Source: Pedobacter nototheniae (GTDB lineage: Bacteria; Bacteroidota; Bacteroidia; Sphingobacteriales; Sphingobacteriaceae). Taken from it: DNA of 64,000 nucleotides. The position numbers and the translations under genes were made by a program. The DNA is taken from the NCBI RefSeq assembly GCF_004335085.1, contig NZ_RQRS01000005.1:1-64000 (forward strand). Direction: 5' to 3'. A model generated the notes under the pieces. That model did no database searches. It saw only the letters and a program-made list of their open reading frames with translations, and was not told the DNA's origin. Every line of letters starts with the position of its first letter. Position 1 is the stretch's first letter. Of this stretch, positions 1 through 8,397 are shown one piece after another.

Positions 1-105
1 CTTGTATTTATTAATCATAGAAATGGATGGATAAATCCTGTGACTGGATGGAAAATTATGCAAGCACAAATTGCTATATTTTTTGAGGACAGATTTAATC
101 AATGA
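1..105 (+). CDS. Possible C-terminal end of a gene cut by the window edge
   Basis: Frame 1 is open from the first base to a TGA at 103-105 and gives 34 residues ending in IAIFFEDRFNQ. The composition looks protein-like (aromatic and charged residues mixed, with a GWINPVTGW stretch), so this may be the tail of a gene that begins left of the window. It is too short to assign a family. The other possibility is a chance open frame in AT-rich DNA. No terminator is evident between it and the next gene. Confidence 0.3.
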   Translation, partial: LVFINHRNGWINPVTGWKIMQAQIAIFFEDRFNQ

Positions 106-290
106 CACAGTTTATTGAACAGACCCTGTTTAGAGTCTACATCTATTCTCGATCTTATCTGCACATCTCCACACTAAAATTTCTAACTACAATTAAGATT
201 TATTTAAATTGTTCTTCCTATTTTCGTTGCCACTGGCAATAAAGATATTCCTGGTTTGTAAATCTAAATTAACTAATCACCTAAAACAAA

Positions 291-536
291 ATGACTGATA
301 ATAAACTAGCTGGAATTAGCAATGAAGAGCTTATTAAAAACGAAAAAAAGGCTAAAGGACTTACCTTGGTTTTTACTGGGGTTTTAATAGTTTTATTTAC
401 AGTAAACACTATTACATGCCTAAAAAATGGTTTCAGTGCAGTAACCATAGTTCCTATTGCTTTGTTGCCGGTTTTAATTATCAATATTAATAGCTGGAAA
501 GAGCTGAAAAAAGAAATTAAGCGTAGAGATTTATAA
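291..536 (+). CDS. Small two-helix membrane protein, paralogue of the 6561-6812 gene
   Basis: This 81-residue protein has a charged N-terminus with an EEL motif and Lys-rich stretch (residues 13-22), two hydrophobic segments (about 25-45 and 52-69) and a basic/acidic tail, WKELKKEIKRRDL. The architecture suggests an inner-membrane hairpin with both ends in the cytoplasm. The gene at 6561-6812 encodes a protein of the same length and plan (EEL near the N-terminus, two helices, a KKEI..R tail), so the two appear paralogous. Function is unknown. The ATG at 291 is the only good start and the gene stands alone, convergent with the MocR gene. Confidence 0.6.
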   Translation: MTDNKLAGISNEELIKNEKKAKGLTLVFTGVLIVLFTVNTITCLKNGFSAVTIVPIALLPVLIININSWKELKKEIKRRDL

Positions 537-561
537 AAACAAAACTTAGGGAGATTGTAAT

Positions 562-2049
562 TTAATGGGTTAAATTATTTATAGCACTACTTAAAATATT
601 TACAACCTCTTCCATTTCTTCTTTATCAAAACTACCAAAGCCTAGCCGTGTGGCTGTCATGTTTTTAGTTTGATAAAGTATAGTTTTGGGGAGGAATAAT
701 CCATTTTCGGCACACTTTTTTTGCAATTTAATTAAGTTGGGTTTCTCTAGCCACTCTACCCACAAAGCCAAACCACGGGCAGGGATTCGAAATTTAACTT
801 TTCCTTTTAGTTTTTCATCGAGTAAAAGCGCAAAATAATCCCTCCGTTCTTTATAAATTCTCTTATTCTTTTTTAAAAGACGATGAATTTCTCCTTCCTT
901 AATCCAATCTGCCAAAACCTGCTCTTTTGTTACATCCTTAGCAGATTCGAGGATATTCTGATGTTTTTCTAACTCTATTATTAAGGGCGCAGGTGCTGAA
1001 ACAAAACCATACCCAAAACCTGCAGGCAGGGATCTGGCTAAAGAGCCAACGTACACCACACAACCGTTTGTATCCATAGCAGCCAATGGTAATATTGGAT
1101 TATTATCGAAATGGCAATCAAAATCATAATCATCTTCTATAATAATAAAACCATATTGAAGGGCTAAATCAAGGATTTGAATGCGTCTTTTTGCACTTAA
1201 TAAAACAGTGTTAGGATAATGATAAACCGAGGTTAGGTAGAGTATCCTGATGGTCTGTTGCTCACAAATCCTCTGTAAATATTCTGTATCTATCCCCTCT
1301 TCATCAACAGGAACAGATATAATTTCTGCCCCGCTATCTAAAATAGTCATGTTAGATAAGTAATAACTAGGCGAACCAACCACCACTTTATCTCCATTGC
1401 TAATTAGTAATTTAAAAAGTAGGTATAAACTAATTTCATGGTTGGTCGTTGTCATCAGGTTTAATTCTGAAATTCTGAGACTTCTAGTTAAGTTCAAAAA
1501 ATTAGAAAACTGCTTTTTTAAATCTAAATGGCTTTCTAAAGTAACCTTTGCCCAAAACTTTCTATTTTTTTGTCCTTTAAGTTTAGAAACATACAACCTG
1601 GCTAATACATCGGTATGAATAAGCCTGGCATCTGGCAAGCCATCGTTAAATTGCAACGATAATTCACTAATTTCAATGGGGTTTTCGAGTAGAGATGAGC
1701 GATTAAAAACAAACGCATTGCTATTAACAGGCAGTGTTTTGGTTGCAATGGCTAATGCTCTGGTTCTGTTATCATGTTTTTGATCTGATAATATAAATGT
1801 GCCCTTACTGGGTAAAATTTCTATAAAACCTTGTGATTCTAGCTCCTGTAAAGCTTTAATAAGCGTATTTCTATTTATTGATAATATTTTACACAAAATG
1901 CGTGTACCTGGCAATTTAGTACCCTCAGGAAGCAGACCTAATTGAATAGCTTTAATAAACTCAAATACAATTTGTAAATAAATGGCTGTAGAATCATCGG
2001 ACTTGAGCTGAACGAAACTTTGGAAAGGAATTTGAACCGGACTATCCAT
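562..2049 (-). CDS. MocR/GntR-type regulator with aminotransferase-like domain lacking the PLP lysine
   Basis: The protein has 495 residues, the usual MocR length. A GntR winged helix (about residues 10-88, including LPGTRILCKILSINRNTL) is followed by a linker and a fold-type I aminotransferase-like domain (about 130-490) with the family motif EDDYDFD near residue 305. MocR proteins normally bind PLP through a Lys in a GTFSKT-like motif. Here the aligned segment is GSLARSL, so position 339 is Arg (codon at 1033-1035). A Schiff base with PLP therefore looks impossible, and the domain may sense another ligand or none. It is transcribed divergently from the TonB-dependent receptor 63 bp away, which is its likeliest target. 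Confidence 0.88.
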   Translation of the reverse strand: MDSPVQIPFQSFVQLKSDDSTAIYLQIVFEFIKAIQLGLLPEGTKLPGTRILCKILSINRNTLIKALQELESQGFIEILPSKGTFILSDQKHDNRTRALAIATKTLPVNSNAFVFNRSSLLENPIEISELSLQFNDGLPDARLIHTDVLARLYVSKLKGQKNRKFWAKVTLESHLDLKKQFSNFLNLTRSLRISELNLMTTTNHEISLYLLFKLLISNGDKVVVGSPSYYLSNMTILDSGAEIISVPVDEEGIDTEYLQRICEQQTIRILYLTSVYHYPNTVLLSAKRRIQILDLALQYGFIIIEDDYDFDCHFDNNPILPLAAMDTNGCVVYVGSLARSLPAGFGYGFVSAPAPLIIELEKHQNILESAKDVTKEQVLADWIKEGEIHRLLKKNKRIYKERRDYFALLLDEKLKGKVKFRIPARGLALWVEWLEKPNLIKLQKKCAENGLFLPKTILYQTKNMTATRLGFGSFDKEEMEEVVNILSSAINNLTH

Positions 2050-2070
2050 TTTCTTTAAACTGGCATACTT

Positions 2071-2097
2071 AAGTGGTACGGCAAGGTAATACTTTTG
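2071..2097. promoter_or_regulatory. Candidate operator and -7 box between mocR-like gene and receptor
   Basis: The 63-bp divergent spacer holds an imperfect inverted repeat, AAGTGGTAC (2071-2079) and GTAATACTT (2086-2094), matching at 7 of 9 positions with a 6-base spacer. The right arm overlaps TACTTTTG (2090-2097), which fits the Bacteroidota -7 consensus TAnnTTTG and lies 15 bases before the receptor ATG. A further ATACTT occurs at 2065-2070. No convincing TTTG -33 element was found. Assigning the site to the MocR protein is an inference from position. Confidence 0.35.
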
Positions 2098-2112
2098 TGC
2101 AAAATTTAAAGA

Positions 2113-3978
2113 ATGAAAAAAATTTACTTTGTATTATTACTGCTTTTAAGTGTAAACATTTATGCTCAGCAAAGGCAGGATAGCGTTATTACCATTAAAG
2201 ATGTAGTAATTAATGAGAATGGGTTTAGTACCCCAATTTCTAAGCAAAACAGAAATGTTTATATCATTGATAAGACAACAATTGCCAAACTACCTGGCAG
2301 AACGATTCAGGAATTGCTACAATATGCCAACGGGGTTGATTTAAGACAAAGAGGTCCGTTTGGTGGTCAGGCAGATATTAGTATAGATGGTGGTAGTTTT
2401 GAACAGACTGTTGTATTGCTTAATGGCACTAAAATAATTGATTCGCAAACGGCGCATAACATGCTTAATTTACCTATTCCGGTTGAGGCTATTGAGCGCA
2501 TAGAAATTATTAGGGGGCCAGCAGCCAGAATTTATGGTATAAATAGTTTAACTGGAGCCATTAACATCATCACTAAAAAGCCAGTAAAATCTGGTGTGCT
2601 TGTGGATACGCATGCAGGCTCAAACTTTGAAAAGGATATTGAAGGAACAGGGAAAACATTTTACAGCGCTGGTGTACAGTTAGGTGCGGTTTTAAGCAAA
2701 AAAAACCATCAGCATTCATTATTTGGCTCACGTGATAAAAGCAATGGATACCGTTATAACACCAAATTTGATAATACAAAAGTTTTTTATCAGGGAAATT
2801 TCCAGTTTGATGATGCCAATGAGTTAGCTGCATCTTTTGGTTATACCGAGAATGAATTTGGTGCCAATGGTTTTTATGCCGCACCGAGTGATAAAAACTC
2901 TATGGAAACCGTTCAAACAACTCTTGCTGCTTTACAATCTACCCATAAACTATCTGATAAATGGATTTTAATGCCAAGATTGAGCTATAGATATAGCTTT
3001 GATAATTATCGTTATTATGGCAATGTTAACCCAAATGCGGGTATTAGTAAACACTCTACAAACTCTGTTGCCGCCGAGGTTACCAGCACTTACAAAAATA
3101 ACACGGGCGAATTGGGCTTGGGTGCAGAAGTTAGAAGCGAGGATATTAATTCATCAAATATTGGTAAACATCAACGAGAAAACCTGGGGATTTATGCCCA
3201 GTACCGAACAAATTTGCTTCCGAAGTTAAACGTTAATGCAGGTACATACATTAACTATAACTCATCTTACAAGTGGCAAATATATCCTGGTTTGGATGCA
3301 AGTTATGCCGTAACCGATGCTTTTAAAATAGTTGGTAATGTGGGTACTAGTCAGCGGATTCCTTCTTTTACGGATCTTTATTTAAGCCAACGCCCTGGTA
3401 ATATTGGCAACCCTGATGTGGCACCAGAAAACGCATTTCAAAGTGAACTAGGCTTAAAGGCTTTAAAAAGGAATTTTACCTTTAATGCGAGTGCTTTTTA
3501 CAGGCAGATAGATAAGTTTATTGATTGGACAAGAGTTGTGGCTACAGACCCGTGGCAAGCAAATAATGTAGGCTCAATGATTACCAAAGGCATTAATTTA
3601 AGAACAAACTATAACTTTGAACTTAACGATAATGCTAAATTGAATATTAACCTTGCTTATTCTTACCTAAACTCTAAGTTTAAAAACATGAATGAAAGCA
3701 TTGCTTCAAAATATCAGTTATCATCATTAAAACATCAGGTAACTAATACGGTAGATTTTAAATATTCAAATTTTTCAGTGTTGTTTGCTACACGTTTCAA
3801 CCAAAGAATGTCAGGTCCATCCTATTGGATTAATGATTTCAGAATTAGCCAATCTATCAACAGGTTTACAATTTACCTTGATGCACAAAACATTTTTAAT
3901 ACTCAATATTTTGAAATTGGTACTATCCCCCTTCCTTCCCGGTGGTATAGCCTTGGGGTTAAATTTGTTACTTTTTAA
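2113..3978 (+). CDS. TonB-dependent outer-membrane receptor (BtuB-like size)
   Basis: This 621-residue protein starts with a signal peptide (MKKIYFVLLLLLSVNIYAQ). A plug domain follows at about residues 45-160, with typical strings such as LPGRTIQELLQYANGVDLRQRG and IERIEIIRGPAARIYG, and then a 22-strand-type barrel ending in WYSLGVKFVTF with a terminal Phe. It lacks the carboxypeptidase-like N-terminal extension of SusC proteins, so it resembles the BtuB/siderophore receptor type and should import a scarce ligand using TonB energy. The ligand cannot be told from the sequence, and no cobalamin riboswitch fits in the short leader. The divergent MocR-like gene is the probable regulator. A strong terminator follows. 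Confidence 0.9.
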   Translation: MKKIYFVLLLLLSVNIYAQQRQDSVITIKDVVINENGFSTPISKQNRNVYIIDKTTIAKLPGRTIQELLQYANGVDLRQRGPFGGQADISIDGGSFEQTVVLLNGTKIIDSQTAHNMLNLPIPVEAIERIEIIRGPAARIYGINSLTGAINIITKKPVKSGVLVDTHAGSNFEKDIEGTGKTFYSAGVQLGAVLSKKNHQHSLFGSRDKSNGYRYNTKFDNTKVFYQGNFQFDDANELAASFGYTENEFGANGFYAAPSDKNSMETVQTTLAALQSTHKLSDKWILMPRLSYRYSFDNYRYYGNVNPNAGISKHSTNSVAAEVTSTYKNNTGELGLGAEVRSEDINSSNIGKHQRENLGIYAQYRTNLLPKLNVNAGTYINYNSSYKWQIYPGLDASYAVTDAFKIVGNVGTSQRIPSFTDLYLSQRPGNIGNPDVAPENAFQSELGLKALKRNFTFNASAFYRQIDKFIDWTRVVATDPWQANNVGSMITKGINLRTNYNFELNDNAKLNINLAYSYLNSKFKNMNESIASKYQLSSLKHQVTNTVDFKYSNFSVLFATRFNQRMSGPSYWINDFRISQSINRFTIYLDAQNIFNTQYFEIGTIPLPSRWYSLGVKFVTF

Positions 3979-4021
3979 AAATAAGGAATTATATTATCCA
4001 CCATTGCGATATAATTTTAAT

Positions 4022-4057
4022 AAAAAGGGAGCTTTGAATATTCAAGGCTCCCTTTTT
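4022..4057. terminator. Bidirectional terminator between receptor and LysR genes
   Basis: Two 18-base arms pair with a single G-T wobble. The palindrome is centred on GAATATTC (4036-4043), is flanked by five A on the left and five T on the right, and contains the GGGAGC/GCTCCC core. It lies between convergent genes, so it can stop transcription from both sides. Confidence 0.9.
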
Positions 4058-4079
4058 ATTAAAGGAGATAATATTTTCT

Positions 4080-4946
4080 CTAATATTCCAGCACTAAATC
4101 CAAAATATTAGAAAGCACAGGATTATGATCGTCGGCTCTCCAATTAATAAAAAGATCAGTTTTAAAAGGCAATGGAATAAACCGAAGCCCGGGGCTTTGA
4201 TGGTGTACATAAGAATCGGGCAAAATGGCTATGCCTAAGCCCTTTCTTACCAGGGCAATAATTGTAGAGCCAAATTCTGAATGGAGAAATACATCTGGCA
4301 CAAAATCATAAGATTTAAAAAATGCCTGTATAATATCGCTATAGCTGCTACCACCATCTTTTGTTGGCAGAATAAATTTTTCTTTTTTAAGCTTTTCTGA
4401 AGATAAATCTGCAATAACTTTAAAAGCATGTTCTTCAGGAACCAGTAAGGCTAAATTATCGGCGTATAGTTTTCTGGCTTTTATACCAGGCGCACTATTA
4501 ATATCTCTAGTAATGGCTAAATCAATTTTATAATTCTTTAAAAATTCCAACTGATTTTCATACAAAACCTGTACTAATTTAATTTGAAGTTGAGGAAAAG
4601 CTTGAGTAATCTTATCCAGAATATCTGGCATAATAGATGCAGAAATAGAATCAGGATGTGCAATAGTAACTGTTCCACGTTCGCCAAGATGTATTTGTTT
4701 AGCAAACTGATGAATATAATCCAGTTCACTTAATTCTATCTCCCACTTTTCTTTTAAAAATTTGCCCGCAGGTGTAAGTTTTACATTCCTTTTATTTCGC
4801 TCAAAAAGCTGCAATCCTAATTCATTTTCAAGAGCTTGAATTTGTCGGGTAAGTGCAGACTGTGTAATATTAACCTTTTCTGCTGTTTTCCAGTAATGAA
4901 GCTGATTTGAAAGGGCTAAAAAATATTTGATTCGTTGAAGATCCAT
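4080..4946 (-). CDS. LysR-family transcriptional regulator
   Basis: The protein has 288 residues, the normal LysR length. The N-terminal winged helix-turn-helix (residues 1-60) contains the family signature around WKTAEKVNITQSALTRQIQALENELGLQLFER, and a periplasmic-binding-protein-like effector domain spans about 90-288. It is divergent from the GNAT-EamA pair, with a perfect T-N11-A type palindrome overlapping its own start codon, so it probably represses itself and controls that pair. The inducer is unknown. An exporter plus an N-acetyltransferase suggests a small amine or amino-acid-like compound, but this is inference. Confidence 0.92.
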   Translation of the reverse strand: MDLQRIKYFLALSNQLHYWKTAEKVNITQSALTRQIQALENELGLQLFERNKRNVKLTPAGKFLKEKWEIELSELDYIHQFAKQIHLGERGTVTIAHPDSISASIMPDILDKITQAFPQLQIKLVQVLYENQLEFLKNYKIDLAITRDINSAPGIKARKLYADNLALLVPEEHAFKVIADLSSEKLKKEKFILPTKDGGSSYSDIIQAFFKSYDFVPDVFLHSEFGSTIIALVRKGLGIAILPDSYVHHQSPGLRFIPLPFKTDLFINWRADDHNPVLSNILDLVLEY

Positions 4947-4966
4947 TAATGCAAATTATGCATTAA
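4946..4966. promoter_or_regulatory. Perfect palindrome, likely LysR operator
   Basis: TTAATGCA (4946-4953) and TGCATTAA (4959-4966) are perfect inverted repeats separated by five bases. They include a T-N11-A core (4950-4962), the standard LysR-type binding pattern. The left arm begins at the first base of the lysR start codon, which favours autorepression, and the site is 53 bases upstream of the divergent GNAT start. Confidence 0.65.
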
Positions 4967-5018
4967 TAAATGAAAAAATAGCATTTTATAACATTTGTAG
5001 TCTTGTTACATTCGTGCC

Positions 5019-5564
5019 ATGGAAACCATCACAATTGTACAAGCAATGCTTGAGGATATAAGCAAACTCCAGGAAATAGGCAGAACAACATTTAGTGAAA
5101 CTTTTGCGCATGAAAATAGTGAGGAAAATATGCGCAATTATCTTGAACAAAGTTTTTCGATAGATAAGTTAACGGCAGAGCTTAGCAATCCAGATTCTGA
5201 AATTTATTTTGCTATGAATGGGGAAAAAGTGATTGGATATTTAAAAATAAACGTTGGTAACGCACAAACTGAAACCCTAAATGACGGTGCTTTTGAAATT
5301 GAGCGCATTTATGTTTTAAAAGAATTTCATGGCAAAAAGGTTGGTCAAATGCTTTACCAAAAAGCCATTGAACTTGCCCATGCAATTAATGCATCTTATG
5401 TATGGCTTGGTGTGTGGGAAGAAAACCATCGAGCAAAAAGGTTTTATGAAAAAAACGGTTTTATCACATTTGATAAGCATGCGTTTTGGTTGGGCGATGA
5501 TGAACAAACAGATTTGATGATGAAAAAGGTATTGAGTAATGCTGATAATTTAAAAGCATCTTAA
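5019..5564 (+). CDS. GNAT-family N-acetyltransferase
   Basis: This 181-residue protein has the GNAT fold order. An N-terminal substrate-side region precedes the acetyl-CoA pyrophosphate-binding motif A (ERIYVLKEFHGKKVGQML, near residues 92-109), and motif B follows with LGVWEENHRAKRFYEKNGF (about 130-148), a string shared with ribosomal-protein and small-molecule acetyltransferases. It should transfer acetyl from acetyl-CoA to an amine. Its stop codon overlaps the start of the EamA exporter (TAATG), which implies translational coupling. The likely control is the divergent LysR protein. The substrate is unknown. Confidence 0.88.
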   Translation: METITIVQAMLEDISKLQEIGRTTFSETFAHENSEENMRNYLEQSFSIDKLTAELSNPDSEIYFAMNGEKVIGYLKINVGNAQTETLNDGAFEIERIYVLKEFHGKKVGQMLYQKAIELAHAINASYVWLGVWEENHRAKRFYEKNGFITFDKHAFWLGDDEQTDLMMKKVLSNADNLKAS

Positions 5565-6466
5565 TGGAAAAAAGGAATATTTTTATGGCCCTTTTAGTAT
5601 TGGGTACTGCTTTCTGGGGGATTTCCTTTTCGGTAACCAAACTCGCCATTGGAGATAATCAATATGCTTTATTCTTATTCTATAGGTTTACACTTGCTAC
5701 CTTGGTTTTATCTGGTATTTTTTGGAAACATGTAAAAAGCCTCAACTTTAACACCATTAAAACGGGTGCAGGTTTAGCCCTACCCCTGTTGCTTGGCATT
5801 TATTTACAAACACTTGGCCTTACACATACTTCTGCATCACAATGTTCTTTTGTAGCAGGAATAACCGTTGTAATTATCCCCGTGCTTAAGCTGGCCTTGT
5901 ACCGAAAATCTGCAGCCTTAAAAATATGGATAGCAGCCTTTACAGCACTAACGGGTTTGTTTATAATATCTATTAATAAAAACTTTAGTATCGGTATTGG
6001 CGATTTATACACTGTTGCCGGGGCTTTTTCTTTTGCTTTATATTTAATTCAAATCGAGAAAACATCGGCCACAAGAGATATTATCCCTACCATAGTACCC
6101 ATGTTTGCAACCTGCGCTACTTTAACGTTTATAATAACGCTTATGCAAGGTGAAAGCACTTGGATACCGCAGCAAGATAATTTTTGGATAGGCATTATCT
6201 TTTGTGCTTTATTTTCGACAGCTTATATGTATACCATTTCCAATATTTCGCAAAAGTACATCAGCGCAGAAAGGGTATCAATTATATATCTTTTCGAACC
6301 TGTTTTTGGAGCTATAGCTGCGCATTTTATTTTAGGTGAAGAAATAACTGCTCGTTTATTGGTTGGTGGCGGCTTAATTTTTATGGCAACGGTAATAGCA
6401 GAACTTAAATGGCGAATGCCAAATACATTGGCAATACTAAATGTTTCAAAAAGCAAAAAGCTTTAG
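5564..6466 (+). CDS. EamA/DMT-family exporter coupled to the GNAT gene
   Basis: The 300-residue polytopic protein carries two EamA repeats of about five helices each, the usual drug/metabolite transporter layout, including FWGISFSVTKLAI near the N-terminus and IYLFEPVFGAIAAHFILGEEITARLLVGGGLI in the second repeat. It sits in the inner membrane and probably exports a small metabolite. It overlaps the upstream acetyltransferase gene by one base, so the two proteins likely act on the same compound, one modifying and one exporting. Specificity cannot be read from sequence. Confidence 0.9.
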   Translation: MEKRNIFMALLVLGTAFWGISFSVTKLAIGDNQYALFLFYRFTLATLVLSGIFWKHVKSLNFNTIKTGAGLALPLLLGIYLQTLGLTHTSASQCSFVAGITVVIIPVLKLALYRKSAALKIWIAAFTALTGLFIISINKNFSIGIGDLYTVAGAFSFALYLIQIEKTSATRDIIPTIVPMFATCATLTFIITLMQGESTWIPQQDNFWIGIIFCALFSTAYMYTISNISQKYISAERVSIIYLFEPVFGAIAAHFILGEEITARLLVGGGLIFMATVIAELKWRMPNTLAILNVSKSKKL

Positions 6467-6560
6467 TATTCACCAATATCAAGCTAGTATCCTGTTTTTT
6501 CTTGCCATTTTATTTTGAAGTCTGCCCGTGTTTACTATTTTTGAAAAAAAAACGCAACTC

Positions 6561-6812
6561 ATGTCAAAAGCTAAAACACTTACAGAATATACGTTAGAAG
6601 AACTTAACGCAGAAAAAATAAAGCGCAAAACCATATTTTACTCCTATTGCGTTATTTTCGGCTTAATGGTTATAGCAGGAATATTTATCACTTTAAAAAA
6701 AGGAATAAATTTTTTCTCTTTTATGCCGTTGCTTTTCTTATTTACATTTTTTTTAATGTGGAAGAATTACAACGATGTAAAAAAGGAAATCCTATCCAGA
6801 AATTCTATTTAA
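6561..6812 (+). CDS. Small two-helix membrane protein, paralogue of the 291-536 gene
   Basis: The ATG at 6561 gives 83 residues. An earlier in-frame ATG at 6528 adds a sequence unlike the paralogue, so the later start is preferred. The plan is an N-terminal YTLEELNAEKIKRK stretch, two hydrophobic helices (about 27-46 and 52-70) and a tail with WKNYNDVKKEILSRNS. The spacing of the EEL, W and KKEI..R positions matches the 291-536 protein. Function is unknown. A hairpin terminator lies downstream, shared with the convergent exporter. Confidence 0.6.
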   Translation: MSKAKTLTEYTLEELNAEKIKRKTIFYSYCVIFGLMVIAGIFITLKKGINFFSFMPLLFLFTFFLMWKNYNDVKKEILSRNSI

Positions 6813-6887
6813 ACGGAATCAATTCAACAAAAGGAAACTTGGTTGTAGTAATCTTCAGCTACAATAATGATGTAAATCTTTATCAAT

Positions 6888-6921
6888 AGTCTTCTCAGGA
6901 TTTAATAACCCTGAGAAGACT
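6888..6921. terminator. Hairpin between convergent genes
   Basis: AGTCTTCTCAGG (6888-6899) pairs perfectly with CCTGAGAAGACT (6910-6921) across a 10-base loop. The T tract on either side is weak. It lies between the small membrane protein gene and the convergent EamA gene, so it probably serves both. Confidence 0.65.
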
Positions 6922-6936
6922 GTTTAATGATGCCTT

Positions 6937-7827
6937 TTAAGTTAATGATTCAGTTTCTTTGGGAGAATGCTTAAGCGAAAAAATGGTTTGCAACACAACC
7001 GAAGCGATTACAAACAACAAACCAATATAAAAGGAAATATTTAATTCCTTACTCTCATTAAAAAACAAAAAGGCAAGTATAATAGCGTATACAGGCTCCA
7101 GATTAAAGCTTAAATTTACTGTAAATGCTGATATCCGCTTTAAAGATTCGGCAAATAATATGTACAGTCCTACGGTACAAAAAGAAGCCAGTAGCAAAAG
7201 ATATGCGGTATCTTTAAAACTAGGGATAAAAGATAATACAGGGAAAAAATGAATGTAGACGGGAAGAAGAATGCCTAGTCCAATAGTGCCACCAATCATC
7301 TGGTAATAATTTATAATCCTGCTGTCGTATTTTCTAACAAGCTGCTCATTATAAACGGTGTATAAGGCCGCAAAAGCTGAAGATATTACGCCAAGAACTA
7401 TTCCAAATTGATAGGAAGAATCGAAATGGAATATTAGTGCAATGCCAAATAAGGTAAGTAAACTCAATAACAGCTCAGTAAAATTGAACTTCTGCCTGTT
7501 AATTACAGGACCAAAAACCGCAGTAAAAAAACTGGTAAGGCAATAACACACTACACCTATAGAAATATTTGAGTACTTAATACTCGCGTAAAAGAACAGC
7601 CAGTGTACGGTGAGGAAAAGTCCAATTTTTGCAATATCAAATCTTTCTTTTAAACCTGTGTTATTTCTAACCTTAAATAGCTTTAAAACTATTAACAGTA
7701 TAATTGAAGAGAAAAATACACGATACCAAACAAGAAGTCCCTCATTTAGGGATATAAGCTTACCGAAAATACCAGTAAAGCCAGCTAGTATTACAGCAAA
7801 ATGTAATACCAAATATGATTTTTTCAT
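6937..7827 (-). CDS. EamA/DMT-family transporter
   Basis: This 296-residue protein has about ten hydrophobic segments and two EamA repeats (LHFAVILAGFTGIFGKLI at the start, FNLEPVYAIILAFLFFNES in the second half). The first repeat's helix normally starts right after a short MKK-like leader, so the ATG at 7827 (MKKSYLV) is preferred over one at 7860, which would add 11 polar residues. It is a predicted inner-membrane metabolite exporter, not closely similar to the EamA protein at 5564-6466. It is monocistronic, and its ligand is unknown. Confidence 0.88.
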   Translation of the reverse strand: MKKSYLVLHFAVILAGFTGIFGKLISLNEGLLVWYRVFFSSIILLIVLKLFKVRNNTGLKERFDIAKIGLFLTVHWLFFYASIKYSNISIGVVCYCLTSFFTAVFGPVINRQKFNFTELLLSLLTLFGIALIFHFDSSYQFGIVLGVISSAFAALYTVYNEQLVRKYDSRIINYYQMIGGTIGLGILLPVYIHFFPVLSFIPSFKDTAYLLLLASFCTVGLYILFAESLKRISAFTVNLSFNLEPVYAIILAFLFFNESKELNISFYIGLLFVIASVVLQTIFSLKHSPKETESLT

Positions 7828-7860
7828 AAATGAATTGTCTGCACGTCCTTTAAAGAACAT

Positions 7861-8163
7861 GGATTAAATATTAATAAATAAACTAAATGTATAGCTGCAA
7901 AAGCATCACTATACGGTGGTTATTATTAATATTAAGGAGGAGGAAGACAACCCTTTTTATTCATAGCGCAATTTAATAAAAAATCAAATATATTGGATAG
8001 AAAACTCCCTAAAAAGGAAATTTTCTGTAGTACCGTTTAGTAGGATACTTTTTGAATTTAAACTATTTTTTATTGCTTATAGAGCCTATAATTGAGGATT
8101 TGGAACGAAAAGGATTCATAAAAAATTTTCAAATTTTCATCAAGCACACGTTGCGAAGATTAT
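7861..8163. other. Intergenic, AT-rich, no gene seen
   Basis: No open frame with coding character, RNA gene or strong hairpin was found here. The stretch carries many stop codons in all frames. A GGAGGAGGAAG purine run at 7936-7946 looks like a ribosome-binding site but precedes no convincing ORF. Confidence 0.4.
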
Positions 8164-8397
8164 ATTAGAACAAAAAAGTTGGCAAACCAATTAATATTCA
8201 TTAAACTGTTTTTAAAAGAAAAACGCTATGATCTGGTAGGACAGTTTGGAACGAAATATAGTGGATAATTTACTAAAATATACAATCCACCACCCAAAGC
8301 ATCATTTGATATCGATATGACTCAAAAAGCAGATAATCTTGGCATAGGCTAGACCATCCTTTCTGAACTGGGAGTCGAATATAAAGGCAACCAATAA
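8164..8397 (+). pseudogene. Possible decayed ORF remnant with two in-frame stops
   Basis: One frame reads as protein-like for 78 codons and ends in TILSELGVEYKGNQ and TAA at 8395-8397. It is interrupted by TAA after KYSG (at 8263-8265) and by TAG after NLGIG (at 8350-8352). The string IYNPPPKASFDIDMTQKADNLGIG between the stops is too protein-like for random AT-rich DNA, but I do not recognise the family. It ends immediately before the rloB stop on the other strand. It may be what remains of a gene displaced when the RloAB module arrived. This is a tentative call. Confidence 0.3.

Noticed and set aside
2055-2112. Cobalamin riboswitch before the TonB-dependent receptor
   Set aside because: The 63-base spacer is too short for the element, and no conserved boxes are seen.
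8371-8385. GGGAGTCGAATAT resembling the T arm of the tRNA-Leu as an attachment duplication
   Set aside because: Only a short imperfect match, with no continuation into the tRNA 3' end.
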